64,000 nt of DNA, taken from positions 62,001-126,000 of the forward strand of contig NZ_JAJAPX010000003.1 in assembly GCF_020523965.1 (NCBI RefSeq). Direction: 5' to 3'. The translations under genes were made by a program, and so were the position numbers. Each line of letters opens with the position of its first letter. Position 1 is the stretch's first letter. Origin of the DNA: Neotamlana sargassicola. Its GTDB lineage: Bacteria; Bacteroidota; Bacteroidia; Flavobacteriales; Flavobacteriaceae. Below are positions 45,465 to 54,281 of the stretch, piece after piece. The notes beneath the pieces are model-generated. The model did no database searches, was not told the origin of the DNA, and saw nothing but the letters and a program-made list of their open reading frames with translations.

Positions 45465-46916
45465 TTATTTTTCGAATAAAACTACAGTTTCAATATGTGC
45501 TGTGTGTGGAAACTGGTCTACTAAACTTATTTTTTTTATTTGGTAACCCGATTGCATTAATTGTTCGGTATCTCTAGCTTGGGTAGCCGGATTACAAGAT
45601 ACATAAACCAAACGTTCTGCATTTAGGTTTATTATTTTTTTTAGAGTTTTAGGAGCAATTCCTGCCCGGGCAGGGTCTAAAACTATAGTCCTAATTTTAT
45701 TTTTATACTCAGGATGTTCGGTTAGGAACTTACCAACATCGGCTGCATAAAACTTTAAGCCTTCAATGTTGTTACGTTTAGCGTTTTCTTTAGCATCTTC
45801 AATAGCAGATGCCACAATATCAACACCTACAATTTTGGTGTTATTGGCTTTGTTAGCAATTATTTGCCCGATGGTTCCTGTGCCGCAAAACAAATCTAAA
45901 ACTACAGAATTATCTACAGCTTCCTGTTTTTCAAGTACATATTCTACAACTTTACTGTATAGTTTTTCTGCACTCTTTGGATTGGTTTGAAAAAAGCTTT
46001 TCATGCTAATTTCGAAGTTTAATCCTAATAACTCTTCAACTATTTTGTCCTCACCGTAAATTAACTCAATGCTCCCTGTAGTGGCAATGGTGCGATCTCC
46101 AATTTCATCATTTATAGTATGTAAAAAGCCAGCAACTCGATTGCCAAATAATTCGGTTAAATACTCGGCAAATTTGTTTAAACTAAACTTTGGTAAATCG
46201 TAAGATGTAGTTACTAGGTTAAATAATAATTTGTTGGTTTTGTACGATTTACGAACTACGAAATACCTAAAAAAACCTTCTTTTTTTGGCGCGTGCCAAG
46301 GCGCTAAACCTGTGTTTTGGCAATATGCTCTTACATTTTTAAGGTTGTTCTCAAGTTCTGCATCAAATAAACCAGAATCATTATTTAAATTATCGCCACA
46401 CCACCAAGTACCTCGTTTTTTAAACCCTAAAGTAAACTCATCTACATCGGTTTTTAACTCGTGGTTGTAGCCAATGGCAGAAAAGCCATATTCCATTTTA
46501 TTGCGGTAGTGAAAAGTGTTTGGTGAGTTTATGAACTCATCGAATTTATCATCGATATCTGCTACTTTACCAATACGCTTAAACAATTGGAGTGTACTTT
46601 GTTTTTTATACTCGTGTTGTTTTTCGATGGGTAATTTTATGTAAGGCGCACCCGGAATATCTTGGTATGGGCTATCAATTTCATCGTCAGACGATTTTAA
46701 AACTTCAAACAATTTGCATTCAGCATATTTTTTGCTCGCTTTTTTTACTTGAGCCTTTACTAATTGCCCTGGTAATGTATTTGGTACAAAAACCACAAAT
46801 TCACCATGTTCATTCCTAATACGGCCAATACCTTTACCACCAAAGGCGTAGTCTTCGATTAGTATTTCGATGACTTGTCCGCGTTTTACAAATTTATTTC
46901 GTTCTCTTCTTGGCAT
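45465..46916 (-). CDS. rlmD: 23S rRNA (uracil-5-)-methyltransferase RlmD
   Basis: A 483-residue class I SAM-dependent methyltransferase of the RlmD/TrmA family. The N-terminal TRAM domain (~8-70) has IEDYAFGGKGIGRI. A central domain follows. The catalytic domain carries KSFFQTNPKSAEKLY, SAM-binding LDLFCGTGTIGQII, LDPARAG and the catalytic Cys in YVSCNPATQARD. It makes 5-methyluridine in 23S rRNA (U1939 in E. coli), although family members differ in target. It is the first gene of the operon with the DUF6452 and DUF6048 genes. A -7 element lies only 5 bp upstream of the ATG. Confidence 0.92.
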   Translation of the reverse strand: MPRRERNKFVKRGQVIEILIEDYAFGGKGIGRIRNEHGEFVVFVPNTLPGQLVKAQVKKASKKYAECKLFEVLKSSDDEIDSPYQDIPGAPYIKLPIEKQHEYKKQSTLQLFKRIGKVADIDDKFDEFINSPNTFHYRNKMEYGFSAIGYNHELKTDVDEFTLGFKKRGTWWCGDNLNNDSGLFDAELENNLKNVRAYCQNTGLAPWHAPKKEGFFRYFVVRKSYKTNKLLFNLVTTSYDLPKFSLNKFAEYLTELFGNRVAGFLHTINDEIGDRTIATTGSIELIYGEDKIVEELLGLNFEISMKSFFQTNPKSAEKLYSKVVEYVLEKQEAVDNSVVLDLFCGTGTIGQIIANKANNTKIVGVDIVASAIEDAKENAKRNNIEGLKFYAADVGKFLTEHPEYKNKIRTIVLDPARAGIAPKTLKKIINLNAERLVYVSCNPATQARDTEQLMQSGYQIKKISLVDQFPHTAHIETVVLFEK

Positions 46917-47321
46917 GCTGCAAAAGTAATGAAGCCACAGCTATTTTTATATTTTGACTTATTAATTTTTTTTGATTTTGATAATTTGTTTGATAAATGA
47001 CTGCATTCGTGCAAAGGATTGAAACGGCATCCTTTTTTGTGCCATTAATTTTAATTAAATACGATAATTATAATGTTAATTTGAAGCTGTTTATAAGGCA
47101 GAAACTTTAACACAAAAAAGATATAGTGTAAAGCCTGACGCTATTATTTGTTGAAAAAATAATAGGGTTGCACCCAAATAAAATATGAATATTTATTAAA
47201 TTGCACGTCTATCCAGGGATGATTTCTCTCCCACGCTGCTTTTTCGCCCCAAAACTTGTTGGGAAACCGAAAAAATAAAGGTACAGAAGGAATTTATTTT
47301 ATCAATTTAAATTCAATTAAG
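46917..47321. other. 405-bp intergenic region upstream of rocD
   Basis: No gene of convincing length is seen. At 46921-46928 is a minus-strand TACTTTTG motif for rlmD. Toward rocD are a short GGG-TTGCA-CCC dyad near 47165-47175 and a nested inverted repeat at 47241-47273 (TTTTCG/CGAAAA enclosing CCCCAA/TTGGG), more GC-rich than its surroundings. The latter would sit in the rocD 5' leader and could be a regulatory RNA structure. Confidence 0.5.
46921..46928 (-). promoter_or_regulatory. probable -7 element of rlmD
   Basis: On the minus strand it reads TACTTTTG followed by CA, the usual TAnnTTTG(CA) form, ending 4 bp before the rlmD ATG. Transcription would start at or next to the start codon, giving a leaderless or near-leaderless mRNA. 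Confidence 0.45.
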
Positions 47322-48563
47322 ATGGCTGTTTTAGAGCAATTAACGTCGCAACAAGCGATAGATTTAGAAAACGAGTATGGAGCGCACAATTACCACCCGT
47401 TACCTGTGGTTTTAACTAAAGGAGAAGGTGTGTATGTTTGGGATGTAGAAGGGAAGCAGTATTTCGATTTTTTATCGGCATATTCTGCAGTAAACCAAGG
47501 ACATTGTCACCCGAAAATTGTAGGTGCCATGGTAGAGCAAGCACAAAAATTAACCTTAACATCGCGTGCTTTTTACAATGATATGTTAGGCAAATACGAG
47601 AAATTTGCTTGCGAATTTTTTGGTTTTGATAAGTTATTACCCATGAATACAGGTGCAGAAGCGGTTGAAACAGCGCTAAAAATTTGTAGAAAATGGGCTT
47701 ACGAGGTTAAAGGCATTGATGAGAATGAAGCGGAAATTGTGGTTTGTAAAAACAATTTTCATGGGCGTACTACAACTATAATTTCGTTTAGTAACGACCC
47801 TGTTGCTCGTAAAAACTTTGGACCTTATACTAACGGGTTTATTAAGATAGATTATGATGATTTAGAGGCACTTGAAAAGGCTTTTAAAAACAACCCAAAT
47901 GTAGCTGGCTTTTTAGTTGAGCCTATTCAAGGTGAAGCAGGTGTTTATGTACCGACTGAAGGTTATTTGGCTAAAGCTAAAGCACTTTGTGAAAAATATA
48001 ATGTACTTTTTATTGCAGATGAGGTACAAACTGGTATTGCTAGAACAGGAAAGTTATTAGCTGTACACCATGAAAATGTTACTCCCGATGTGTTAATTTT
48101 AGGTAAAGCTATTAGCGGAGGTGTTTATCCGGTTTCTGCTGTTTTGGCTAATAACAATGTTATGAATGTTATAAAACCCGGAAACCATGGTAGTACATTT
48201 GGTGGTAACCCTGTGGCTGCAGCTGTTGCTATTGCGGCTCTTGAGGTTGTAAAAGATGAAAAATTAGCCGAAAATGCTGAAGTTTTAGGTGAATTATTTC
48301 GTGCCGAAATAAATAAATATATTAAAAACAGTAATATTGTTAACTTAGTTCGTGGTAAAGGTTTGCTAAATGCCATTGTAATTAATGATGATGAAGATAG
48401 CGATACAGCTTGGAATATTTGCTTGGCTTTACGTGATAACGGACTGCTAGCTAAACCAACTCATGGTAATATTATTAGGTTTGCACCTCCTTTAGTTATG
48501 AATGAAGCACAACTGTGTAAATGCGTAGCTATTATTGTAAAAACCTTAAAAGATTTTGAGTAG
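47322..48563 (+). CDS. rocD: ornithine--oxo-acid aminotransferase
   Basis: A 413-residue class III PLP aminotransferase. The start is the ATG at 47322 ([12 protein letters not shown]); an upstream in-frame start would fall in leader DNA. It converts ornithine and 2-oxoglutarate to glutamate-5-semialdehyde and glutamate, linking arginine breakdown to proline. The motifs seen are [19 protein letters not shown]-type, [30 protein letters not shown] and the PLP Lys in [16 protein letters not shown], with HGSTFGGNP following. It stands alone with a long leader and a strong terminator. Confidence 0.95.
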   Translation: MAVLEQLTSQQAIDLENEYGAHNYHPLPVVLTKGEGVYVWDVEGKQYFDFLSAYSAVNQGHCHPKIVGAMVEQAQKLTLTSRAFYNDMLGKYEKFACEFFGFDKLLPMNTGAEAVETALKICRKWAYEVKGIDENEAEIVVCKNNFHGRTTTIISFSNDPVARKNFGPYTNGFIKIDYDDLEALEKAFKNNPNVAGFLVEPIQGEAGVYVPTEGYLAKAKALCEKYNVLFIADEVQTGIARTGKLLAVHHENVTPDVLILGKAISGGVYPVSAVLANNNVMNVIKPGNHGSTFGGNPVAAAVAIAALEVVKDEKLAENAEVLGELFRAEINKYIKNSNIVNLVRGKGLLNAIVINDDEDSDTAWNICLALRDNGLLAKPTHGNIIRFAPPLVMNEAQLCKCVAIIVKTLKDFE

Positions 48564-48586
48564 TAATTAGTAACAACTATACAAAT

Positions 48587-48616
48587 AAAAATCCCACGCC
48601 AAGGCGTGGGATTTTT
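48587..48616. terminator. bidirectional terminator after rocD
   Basis: A perfect 13-bp stem (48587-48599 with 48604-48616), GC-rich in the inner half, with a 4-base loop. It lies between rocD and a convergent gene and has A/T tracts on both sides. Confidence 0.85.
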
Positions 48617-48641
48617 ATTTCTGTTGAGATGTAAAGTATTA

Positions 48642-49004
48642 TTATTTACACCCAGCTCTTTCTGCAGCTTCGTAAATTTGCTCCATAGATTCTGCGGGTA
48701 TATTAGGATTTCCTTCAATTAACCCTATATACCAATCGAAGAAAGCACAAGGATTAATTAATGTCCAAACAATAAAAGCAAGTCCTATTAAAGATATTAT
48801 TAAAGAAACAATGGCAAATGTTTTTGCATTTTTCATAGCAGAATAGTTGCTATAGGCTTCTGGGTTTTCATTATATTTTTTAAGTTCTTTATTGGCTATT
48901 ACAATGGCTATAATTGCTGCCACGGTACCTAGTCCATACACACAGCAACATAATATACCAAGTATAGATAAAATAATTACAAGTGTTGTGTTAAGTTTTT
49001 GCAT
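48642..49004 (-). CDS. CCC-motif small membrane protein
   Basis: A 120-residue protein with two membrane segments (~8-36 and ~62-84). The first contains three adjacent Cys in ILCCCVYGLGTVAAIIA, the signature of the flavobacterial CCC-motif membrane proteins. The C-terminal ~35 residues are outside the membrane, with a final Cys. Function is unknown. It lies 16 bp after the DUF2752 gene, a pair often seen together. Confidence 0.8.
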   Translation of the reverse strand: MQKLNTTLVIILSILGILCCCVYGLGTVAAIIAIVIANKELKKYNENPEAYSNYSAMKNAKTFAIVSLIISLIGLAFIVWTLINPCAFFDWYIGLIEGNPNIPAESMEQIYEAAERAGCK

Positions 49005-49020
49005 AGGTTAATTAGATTAG

Positions 49021-49302
49021 TTAATGAATAAGAAACATTTTTAAAACATAGTTAATTATAGCTGTTAGAAAAGCTAAAACTCCTAAAAGTAATTTAATTT
49101 TTTCTCCGTTTTTAATGGTTGTAAAGCTATTTAAAATTAGAAAAATAAAAAATAATGCCATAGGATATATGGCAGGATACATATGAAATGCAGCAGTAAA
49201 TTCTCCTTTAAAAAGTAAAAGTGTTGCGCGTTGAATACCGCAACCAGGACAGTCTATCCCCATAAGCTTTTTGGTTAGGCAAGGCAACATATATTTTTCC
49301 AT
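49021..49302 (-). CDS. DUF2752 membrane protein
   Basis: A 93-residue protein beginning MEKYMLPCLTKK. The family motif CPGCGIQRA is present (residues ~18-26), followed by an amphipathic stretch and two membrane helices. The Cys pair and early Cys8 could bind metal or form a disulfide. The family has no assigned function. It is upstream of the CCC-motif gene in a two-gene operon. Confidence 0.82.
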   Translation of the reverse strand: MEKYMLPCLTKKLMGIDCPGCGIQRATLLLFKGEFTAAFHMYPAIYPMALFFIFLILNSFTTIKNGEKIKLLLGVLAFLTAIINYVLKMFLIH

Positions 49303-49356
49303 AAATTAGTTTATACGTTAAATGTAATAAAACTATATTAGAAAAAAGATGGATGC

Positions 49357-51132
49357 TTATTTTTTATGCTTAATGGCTATTTTTTTGCTCATTGTTTGTT
49401 GTGACTCTAAAGTTATTTTGGCAACATAAATTCCATCACTAATATTTTGGGTGCTGAAACTGTATTCAGGTTCTGCTTTAAAAATAGAGTAGTTTAAAAC
49501 TTGTTTCCCAGAAATATCAAAAACAGTTAGACTTTTAACATTTAATAAGTTCGGGTTTGTAAGGTTAAGTTCTGCGGTAGTGTTGTTTTGGTAAATGTTT
49601 AAGTTGGTAAAAGTGGCTTCGTCTTCGGTATTTAACGTTTTGTTGGTAAAAGTGATTTCAAAACGGTTGTGGTATGTGCCTTTATCTAAATTTATATCAA
49701 AATTTTGAGTTCTTAAATCATAGTACAAATTGGTTACATTGTCGTGTAAAAAAATAGGTTGAGACTCATTAAAATTTTGAATATCAGTAATTCTAACTGT
49801 AATTGGCATGTTATTCTGGAGTTTTATACCAAGTGGAATCGGTCTAGATTCATCGTATGGTAATGCTTCTGCTATAAAAGTTTTACCTTGTGGAATCCAG
49901 TAGGCATCAGAAGCTAAAATGTCATTTTTATTAATTTTAGATTCTAATCCGTAATCAAAACCAATAGTAGCAGTGGGATGAAGGGTTTCAACTATTTGCC
50001 TGGTATATTTATTATCGAAATCAATGTTTAATCTAAATCGTTTATAATCTTCAGGAACTTCATGATAGGCATTAGGAGTTTCGTTTTTATTTTTTTTATT
50101 TGTTTTAAAAAACTCACTATCTGCTGATGTTTCTTTTTCGAATACGCGATGAGAATTTCTGGCGATAGCATCTCCAGTGGCAATGCCTTCTACCATAAAT
50201 CCTTGACCAACAGGAATGTATCGTCTTGGAGTTTTTCCAGAAGGTATAGTTCCGCTAGTGCCATTAATATTGCCTTCTCCATCATAGGTTCTAAAAGTAG
50301 CAGGAGTATAGGTTTCTACAGTTCCAGTAGCATCTATGGTATAAGATGCATAACCACCATCGTATTGTTTAATATTATGCGAGTTAATTGTAGGGTTTTG
50401 TTCCCAGTAATATAATGTTCCTGTTATAGTGGATTGATTATTAGTGTCCCAAATATAGGCTCTTGCATCTAGAGCCGATGGATAAGGATTTCCAACTAAA
50501 GTAAATTGATTTGCTAAAACACTAACACCAATGTCTCCTGTATTGGGTTTGCCACGAAAATCGTAGTTTTGGTTGTCGCCGGGGTTGTTGGCACTAGTGC
50601 CAACAGTACCTTTCATAGTAAAGCCTTCTCCAGGGTTAATACCAACAGTGTTTGTTACATGTATCCAGTCTGAGTATTCATCGGAGGCTATGTATTTCCA
50701 AATCCAATACATTTCTATATCTAAAGGATTTGCAGTGCCATTATAACCAGGGTTATGAGAAACAACTGCAGGAGTAGAGTTTGTAGCGTCTACAATATCG
50801 TTTAAAAAAGTAGCTCCAAAGGGGTTATTGTTATTGTTACTTGTCTTACTCCCAATTGGTGAGCACCAGTAATTATATTCATAAGCACCTACATTACCAT
50901 TTTGGTAAATACTGAGCTCTCCAACTCCGGAGTTGCCGGTGGTTCCCGTACCTTGTATTATTTGGGCTTCATTTCTTAGATAAACTGTACTTGCGGCTTC
51001 ATTTAAATTTATATCATCTTCTACAAAAACAAGCTCATTGTTAACATAAACATATGCATTATTTCGGATAGATAGTTGTGAAAAACTTAAATGACTAATA
51101 AGTACTATTAATAAAAAAGCTTTGTAATGCAT
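49357..51132 (-). CDS. large T9SS type A sorting domain protein
   Basis: A 591-residue secreted protein from the ATG at 51132 (MHYKAFLLIVLI). The signal peptide ends near SFSQ. The long middle part is rich in Asn, Thr and Gly with beta-strand character (SIYQNGNVGAYEYNYWCSPIG, VGNPYPSALDARAYIW), a pattern frequent in flavobacterial surface proteins. The C-terminal ~75 residues form a type A sorting domain (FTNLNIYQNNTTAELNL, ISDGIYVAKITLE, KKIAIKHKK). It should be exported by the type IX system to the cell surface, perhaps as an adhesin. It is a single-gene unit. Confidence 0.82.
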   Translation of the reverse strand: MHYKAFLLIVLISHLSFSQLSIRNNAYVYVNNELVFVEDDINLNEAASTVYLRNEAQIIQGTGTTGNSGVGELSIYQNGNVGAYEYNYWCSPIGSKTSNNNNNPFGATFLNDIVDATNSTPAVVSHNPGYNGTANPLDIEMYWIWKYIASDEYSDWIHVTNTVGINPGEGFTMKGTVGTSANNPGDNQNYDFRGKPNTGDIGVSVLANQFTLVGNPYPSALDARAYIWDTNNQSTITGTLYYWEQNPTINSHNIKQYDGGYASYTIDATGTVETYTPATFRTYDGEGNINGTSGTIPSGKTPRRYIPVGQGFMVEGIATGDAIARNSHRVFEKETSADSEFFKTNKKNKNETPNAYHEVPEDYKRFRLNIDFDNKYTRQIVETLHPTATIGFDYGLESKINKNDILASDAYWIPQGKTFIAEALPYDESRPIPLGIKLQNNMPITVRITDIQNFNESQPIFLHDNVTNLYYDLRTQNFDINLDKGTYHNRFEITFTNKTLNTEDEATFTNLNIYQNNTTAELNLTNPNLLNVKSLTVFDISGKQVLNYSIFKAEPEYSFSTQNISDGIYVAKITLESQQTMSKKIAIKHKK

Positions 51133-51299
51133 TTTTGACAGGTTTAATTGCGTTAATTGTAAGTAAAAGTATATAAAATTTTTATTATTGCCAAACAATC
51201 AAGTAATTAAAAAAATTAATTGGAATTTATTTAGAATCGCTTCTCTAGACCTTAAAAAGTATTATTTTTAAATTATTTTATAATAAAGTTACTTTTTTA

Positions 51300-51494
51300 A
51301 TGAAATACTTAAATTATATAATTATAATTATTGGAGCCATTATTGCAATGTATGCAAAGGCAGATGCCAACCAAAACCAATTTATTTTAATTGCAGGTAT
51401 TGTTTTATTAATGGTTGGTGCTTATCGCATTTCTAGAAGTATTTCTAGCAAAACAACAGATGATTCTGATGAATTCTATCAAGATAAAAATTAA
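51300..51494 (+). CDS. small membrane protein, 64 residues
   Basis: A short protein with two hydrophobic segments (~4-19 and ~27-44) joined by a polar turn AKADANQNQ, and an acidic C-terminus TTDDSDEFYQDKN. No family is recognised. It lies 5 bp before the Smr-domain gene, so the two are co-transcribed; small membrane proteins in this position are common in Flavobacteriaceae. Confidence 0.65.
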   Translation: MKYLNYIIIIIGAIIAMYAKADANQNQFILIAGIVLLMVGAYRISRSISSKTTDDSDEFYQDKN

Positions 51495-51499
51495 GTAAG

Positions 51500-52042
51500 A
51501 TGAGTTTTAAGTTAGGTGATATAGTTCTGGTTTTAGATGAAGATTTACAAGGCGCTGTAAAAAAAATTATTGGGCAAACTATAACTATTGAAACTGACGA
51601 CGGATTTTTAATAGATTTTGATGCATCAGATTTAATAAAGCAAAAAAACGAATTTAGTAAGCAATCGTTAACTTCAAATTTTAATTTAGCGGAAAAGGAA
51701 GAGAAAAAGCGTAAAGCATCTCCTGTAAAAAAAGGTAAGGCTAAATTTGAGCCAACAATGGAGGTTGATTTGCACATTCACCAGTTAGTGCCATCTACTC
51801 GAGGTATGACCAATCATGATATGCTAACCTTGCAGTTAGATACCGCAAGGCGTAAGTTAGACTTTGCCATTGCCAAACGCATACAAAAAATTGTGTTTAT
51901 TCACGGTGTAGGCGAGGGCGTTTTAAAATTAGAACTTGAATACTTGTTTGGTAGATACGACAATGTGAAATATTATGATGCCAATTACCAAAAGTATGGT
52001 TTAGGAGCTACCGAGGTTTACATTTTTCAGAATGTTAATTAA
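51500..52042 (+). CDS. Smr-domain protein (MutS2 C-terminal type)
   Basis: A 180-residue protein. The N-terminal ~60 residues form a small beta-rich domain (LGDIVLVLDEDLQGAVKKI, TIETDDGFLIDFDASDL), then a Lys-rich linker, then an Smr domain (~92-180) with VDLHIHQLVP, QLDTARRKLDFAIAKR, IVFIHGVGEGVLK and LGATEVYIF. Smr domains are DNA or RNA endonucleases; the stand-alone form is not a MutS mismatch protein despite its usual label. The 3' end overlaps the convergent Asp-rich lipoprotein gene by 8 bp. Confidence 0.85.
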   Translation: MSFKLGDIVLVLDEDLQGAVKKIIGQTITIETDDGFLIDFDASDLIKQKNEFSKQSLTSNFNLAEKEEKKRKASPVKKGKAKFEPTMEVDLHIHQLVPSTRGMTNHDMLTLQLDTARRKLDFAIAKRIQKIVFIHGVGEGVLKLELEYLFGRYDNVKYYDANYQKYGLGATEVYIFQNVN

Positions 52043-52928
52043 AATCTGGTGTTGTAGTTACAGAATCTGGACCTTCTGTCATGTAACCAAAATCTAGTGT
52101 GTCTTGAGACAGTATACTTATACCAATTTCTTTTATATCTAAAGTAATATAATAACTTGTGTAATAGGTGTTTGATCGATATGCTGTTGCGGGTATTGTG
52201 TTTGTTATTAGGTCGTTTAAATAATCTGGAGTTACACCGTCTGTTAGATCGTTGGTTGGGTTTTGGTCTGCAGAGTCGTTTTCTTCATCTCTAGTTAAAA
52301 CACCGTCGGCATCATCGTCATTATCTAAATAATCTGGTATGCCATCTTCATCGGTATCTTGGGCGTCACTTAAATCACCATCTCCATCTGGATCTGGGTT
52401 TTCATCGGCTGTTAAAACGTTGTCGCCATCATCATCTGCATCTAAGTAATTTGGTATGCCATCGCCATCTGTATCATCATTCGTTAAATCGCCATCCCCG
52501 TTAATATCTTCTAGTTCCGAGTCTATGTCATCATCATCATAGGCAGTTAAAACAGTTACAATATCTAATAAAACATCATCAGTTTCATCAATATTAATGT
52601 TTAAATTGGTTGGTATTTCGTTACAAAAAATATCATCAATACTAGTGTCGTAGTAACTTCTGTAGGTAAAAGAGGCATCTACATCTTCAAGAGATAAAGA
52701 ATTATCGTCTCCAACATCTAAAAGGTCGTCCAATTCATAATCAGTAATAAGTAAAGACATAGACTCCGATGGATCGGTTTTTGTTTTGTAAAGCACCAAA
52801 TCGCTAACGCCTTCGCAGTATTCAAATTCTTCATCAAATTCAAATTCAAAGTCTAAAATATCGCCATCGTCGCAAGACCAAATGGTTAATAAACAAAAAG
52901 AGAAAATATATAAAAAAGGCTTACGCAT
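52035..52928 (-). CDS. Asp-rich lipoprotein with calcium-binding-type repeats
   Basis: A 297-residue lipoprotein (lipobox IWSC). The N-terminal half is acidic and beta-rich. The middle (~140-215) has thrombospondin type 3-like repeats: DINGDGDLTNDDTDGDGIPNY, DADDDGDNVLT, DPDGDGDLSD, DTDEDGIPDY, DNDDDADGVLT. These would bind Ca2+ on the cell surface. The C-terminal part has strands ending in DFGYMTEGPDS. The overall plan resembles the DUF6452 lipoprotein at 45 kb in the N-terminal region but is not identical. Function is unknown; a surface or adhesion role is possible. Confidence 0.78.
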   Translation of the reverse strand: MRKPFLYIFSFCLLTIWSCDDGDILDFEFEFDEEFEYCEGVSDLVLYKTKTDPSESMSLLITDYELDDLLDVGDDNSLSLEDVDASFTYRSYYDTSIDDIFCNEIPTNLNINIDETDDVLLDIVTVLTAYDDDDIDSELEDINGDGDLTNDDTDGDGIPNYLDADDDGDNVLTADENPDPDGDGDLSDAQDTDEDGIPDYLDNDDDADGVLTRDEENDSADQNPTNDLTDGVTPDYLNDLITNTIPATAYRSNTYYTSYYITLDIKEIGISILSQDTLDFGYMTEGPDSVTTTPDFN

Positions 52929-52982
52929 TATACTTAAATTTTAAAGCAAAAATAATAGAATTGTTATTTATAACGCAGCTTA

Positions 52983-53012
52983 TTGATAATAATTTTATTT
53001 GAAGTATTTTTG
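52983..53012 (+). promoter_or_regulatory. cysteine desulfurase promoter
   Basis: TTG at 52983-52985 and TATTTTTG at 53005-53012, 19 bp apart, match the Bacteroidota consensus. The start codon is at 53049, so the leader would be about 30 bases. Confidence 0.6.
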
Positions 53013-53048
53013 AGGTTTACTTTTAACAAAAGTTAAACGTTTATTTAG

Positions 53049-54191
53049 ATGATTAAAAAAGTTTATTTTGATAATGCAGCAACCACAAAAGTACATGATG
53101 AAGTGGTGAATGCCATGTCTGAAGTTTTAAAAAATAATTTTGGCAACCCATCATCTACGCACAGTTTTGGGAGATCATCTAAAGTTTTATTAGAAAAATC
53201 GAGAAATGCAATAGCCAAACATTTAAATGCAGAGCCTGGTGAAATTATATTTACTTCTGGCGGAACAGAATCGAATAATTTAATATTACAAAGCGCTGTT
53301 AATAATTTAAATGTAACACATATTATTACATCGAAAATAGAACATCATGCTGTTTTAAATACGGTTAACATGTTACATGAAAATTATGGTGTAAAAGTAA
53401 GTTATGTAAAACTAGAAACAAGTGGTGATATAAATTTAAATCATCTTGAAACATTAATGCAAACCAAAGCTAAAACTTTGGTTAGTTTAATGCATATAAA
53501 CAACGAAATAGGCAATGTTTTAAATTTACAAAGGGTTGCTAATTTGTGTAAAAAAAATGATGTTTTATTTCACAGCGATGCGGTTCAGTCTGTAGGTAAT
53601 TATAAACTTAATTTAAAAGAAATAGCTGTTGATTTTATTGTTGCTTCTGCGCATAAATTTCACGGTCCAAAAGGTGTAGGATTTGCTTTTATTAGAAAAA
53701 ATTCAAATTTAAAACCTATTATAATAGGTGGCGAGCAAGAGCGGGGTTTGCGTGCCGGTACAGAAAGTTTACATAATATTATTGGTATGGAAACGGCTTT
53801 AAAAATCGCTTTTGAAAACTTAGAAAGTACTGCAAATTACATCACAGACTTGAAACAATATTTTATAGAGCAATTACAAAATAAAATACCAAACGTCGAT
53901 TTTAACGGCACTAGTAGCAATTTAAATAATAGTGCATACACTATATTAAATGTACAGTTACCCTATTTAGCAGAAAAATCGAATATGATTTTATTTCAAC
54001 TAGATTTAAAAGGTATAGCTTGCTCAAGGGGAAGTGCATGCCAAAGCGGAAGTGAAAAAAAGTCGCATGTTTTAACCGAAATTTTGAATGAATCGGAATT
54101 GCAAAAACCTTCATTAAGATTCTCATTTAGTAAATACAATACAAAAGATGAAATAGATTATGTAGTTGAAGTATTGAAAGAATTATACTGA
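53049..54191 (+). CDS. cysteine desulfurase
   Basis: A 380-residue NifS/IscS-type PLP enzyme that takes sulfur from cysteine, giving alanine and a persulfide for Fe-S cluster or thio-cofactor synthesis. Seen are FDNAATTKVHDEV, FTSGGTESNN, the His in KIEHHAV, the PLP Lys203 in SAHKFHGPKG, and the catalytic Cys331 in SRGSACQSG, in a short loop of the class I type. No iscU, iscA or suf genes are adjacent, so its partner is not visible. It may serve tRNA thiolation or Fe-S assembly. Confidence 0.93.
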   Translation: MIKKVYFDNAATTKVHDEVVNAMSEVLKNNFGNPSSTHSFGRSSKVLLEKSRNAIAKHLNAEPGEIIFTSGGTESNNLILQSAVNNLNVTHIITSKIEHHAVLNTVNMLHENYGVKVSYVKLETSGDINLNHLETLMQTKAKTLVSLMHINNEIGNVLNLQRVANLCKKNDVLFHSDAVQSVGNYKLNLKEIAVDFIVASAHKFHGPKGVGFAFIRKNSNLKPIIIGGEQERGLRAGTESLHNIIGMETALKIAFENLESTANYITDLKQYFIEQLQNKIPNVDFNGTSSNLNNSAYTILNVQLPYLAEKSNMILFQLDLKGIACSRGSACQSGSEKKSHVLTEILNESELQKPSLRFSFSKYNTKDEIDYVVEVLKELY

Positions 54192-54281
54192 TGCATATTA
54201 TGTTAAAAATCTTTCATTATTTCACTATCGTGTGAAAAATCTTTAACTTAGTAATGTTGATTATTTCAAATAAACTAAGTT

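Noticed and set aside
46917-47321. A tRNA or known small RNA in the rocD upstream gap
   Set aside because: No cloverleaf, CCA end or T-loop sequence is seen; the hairpin at 47241-47273 is too small for a known RNA class I can name.
52290-52510. Asp-codon repeats as a CRISPR or satellite array
   Set aside because: The similarity follows the coding frame of calcium-binding repeats and has no regular spacing of identical DNA units.
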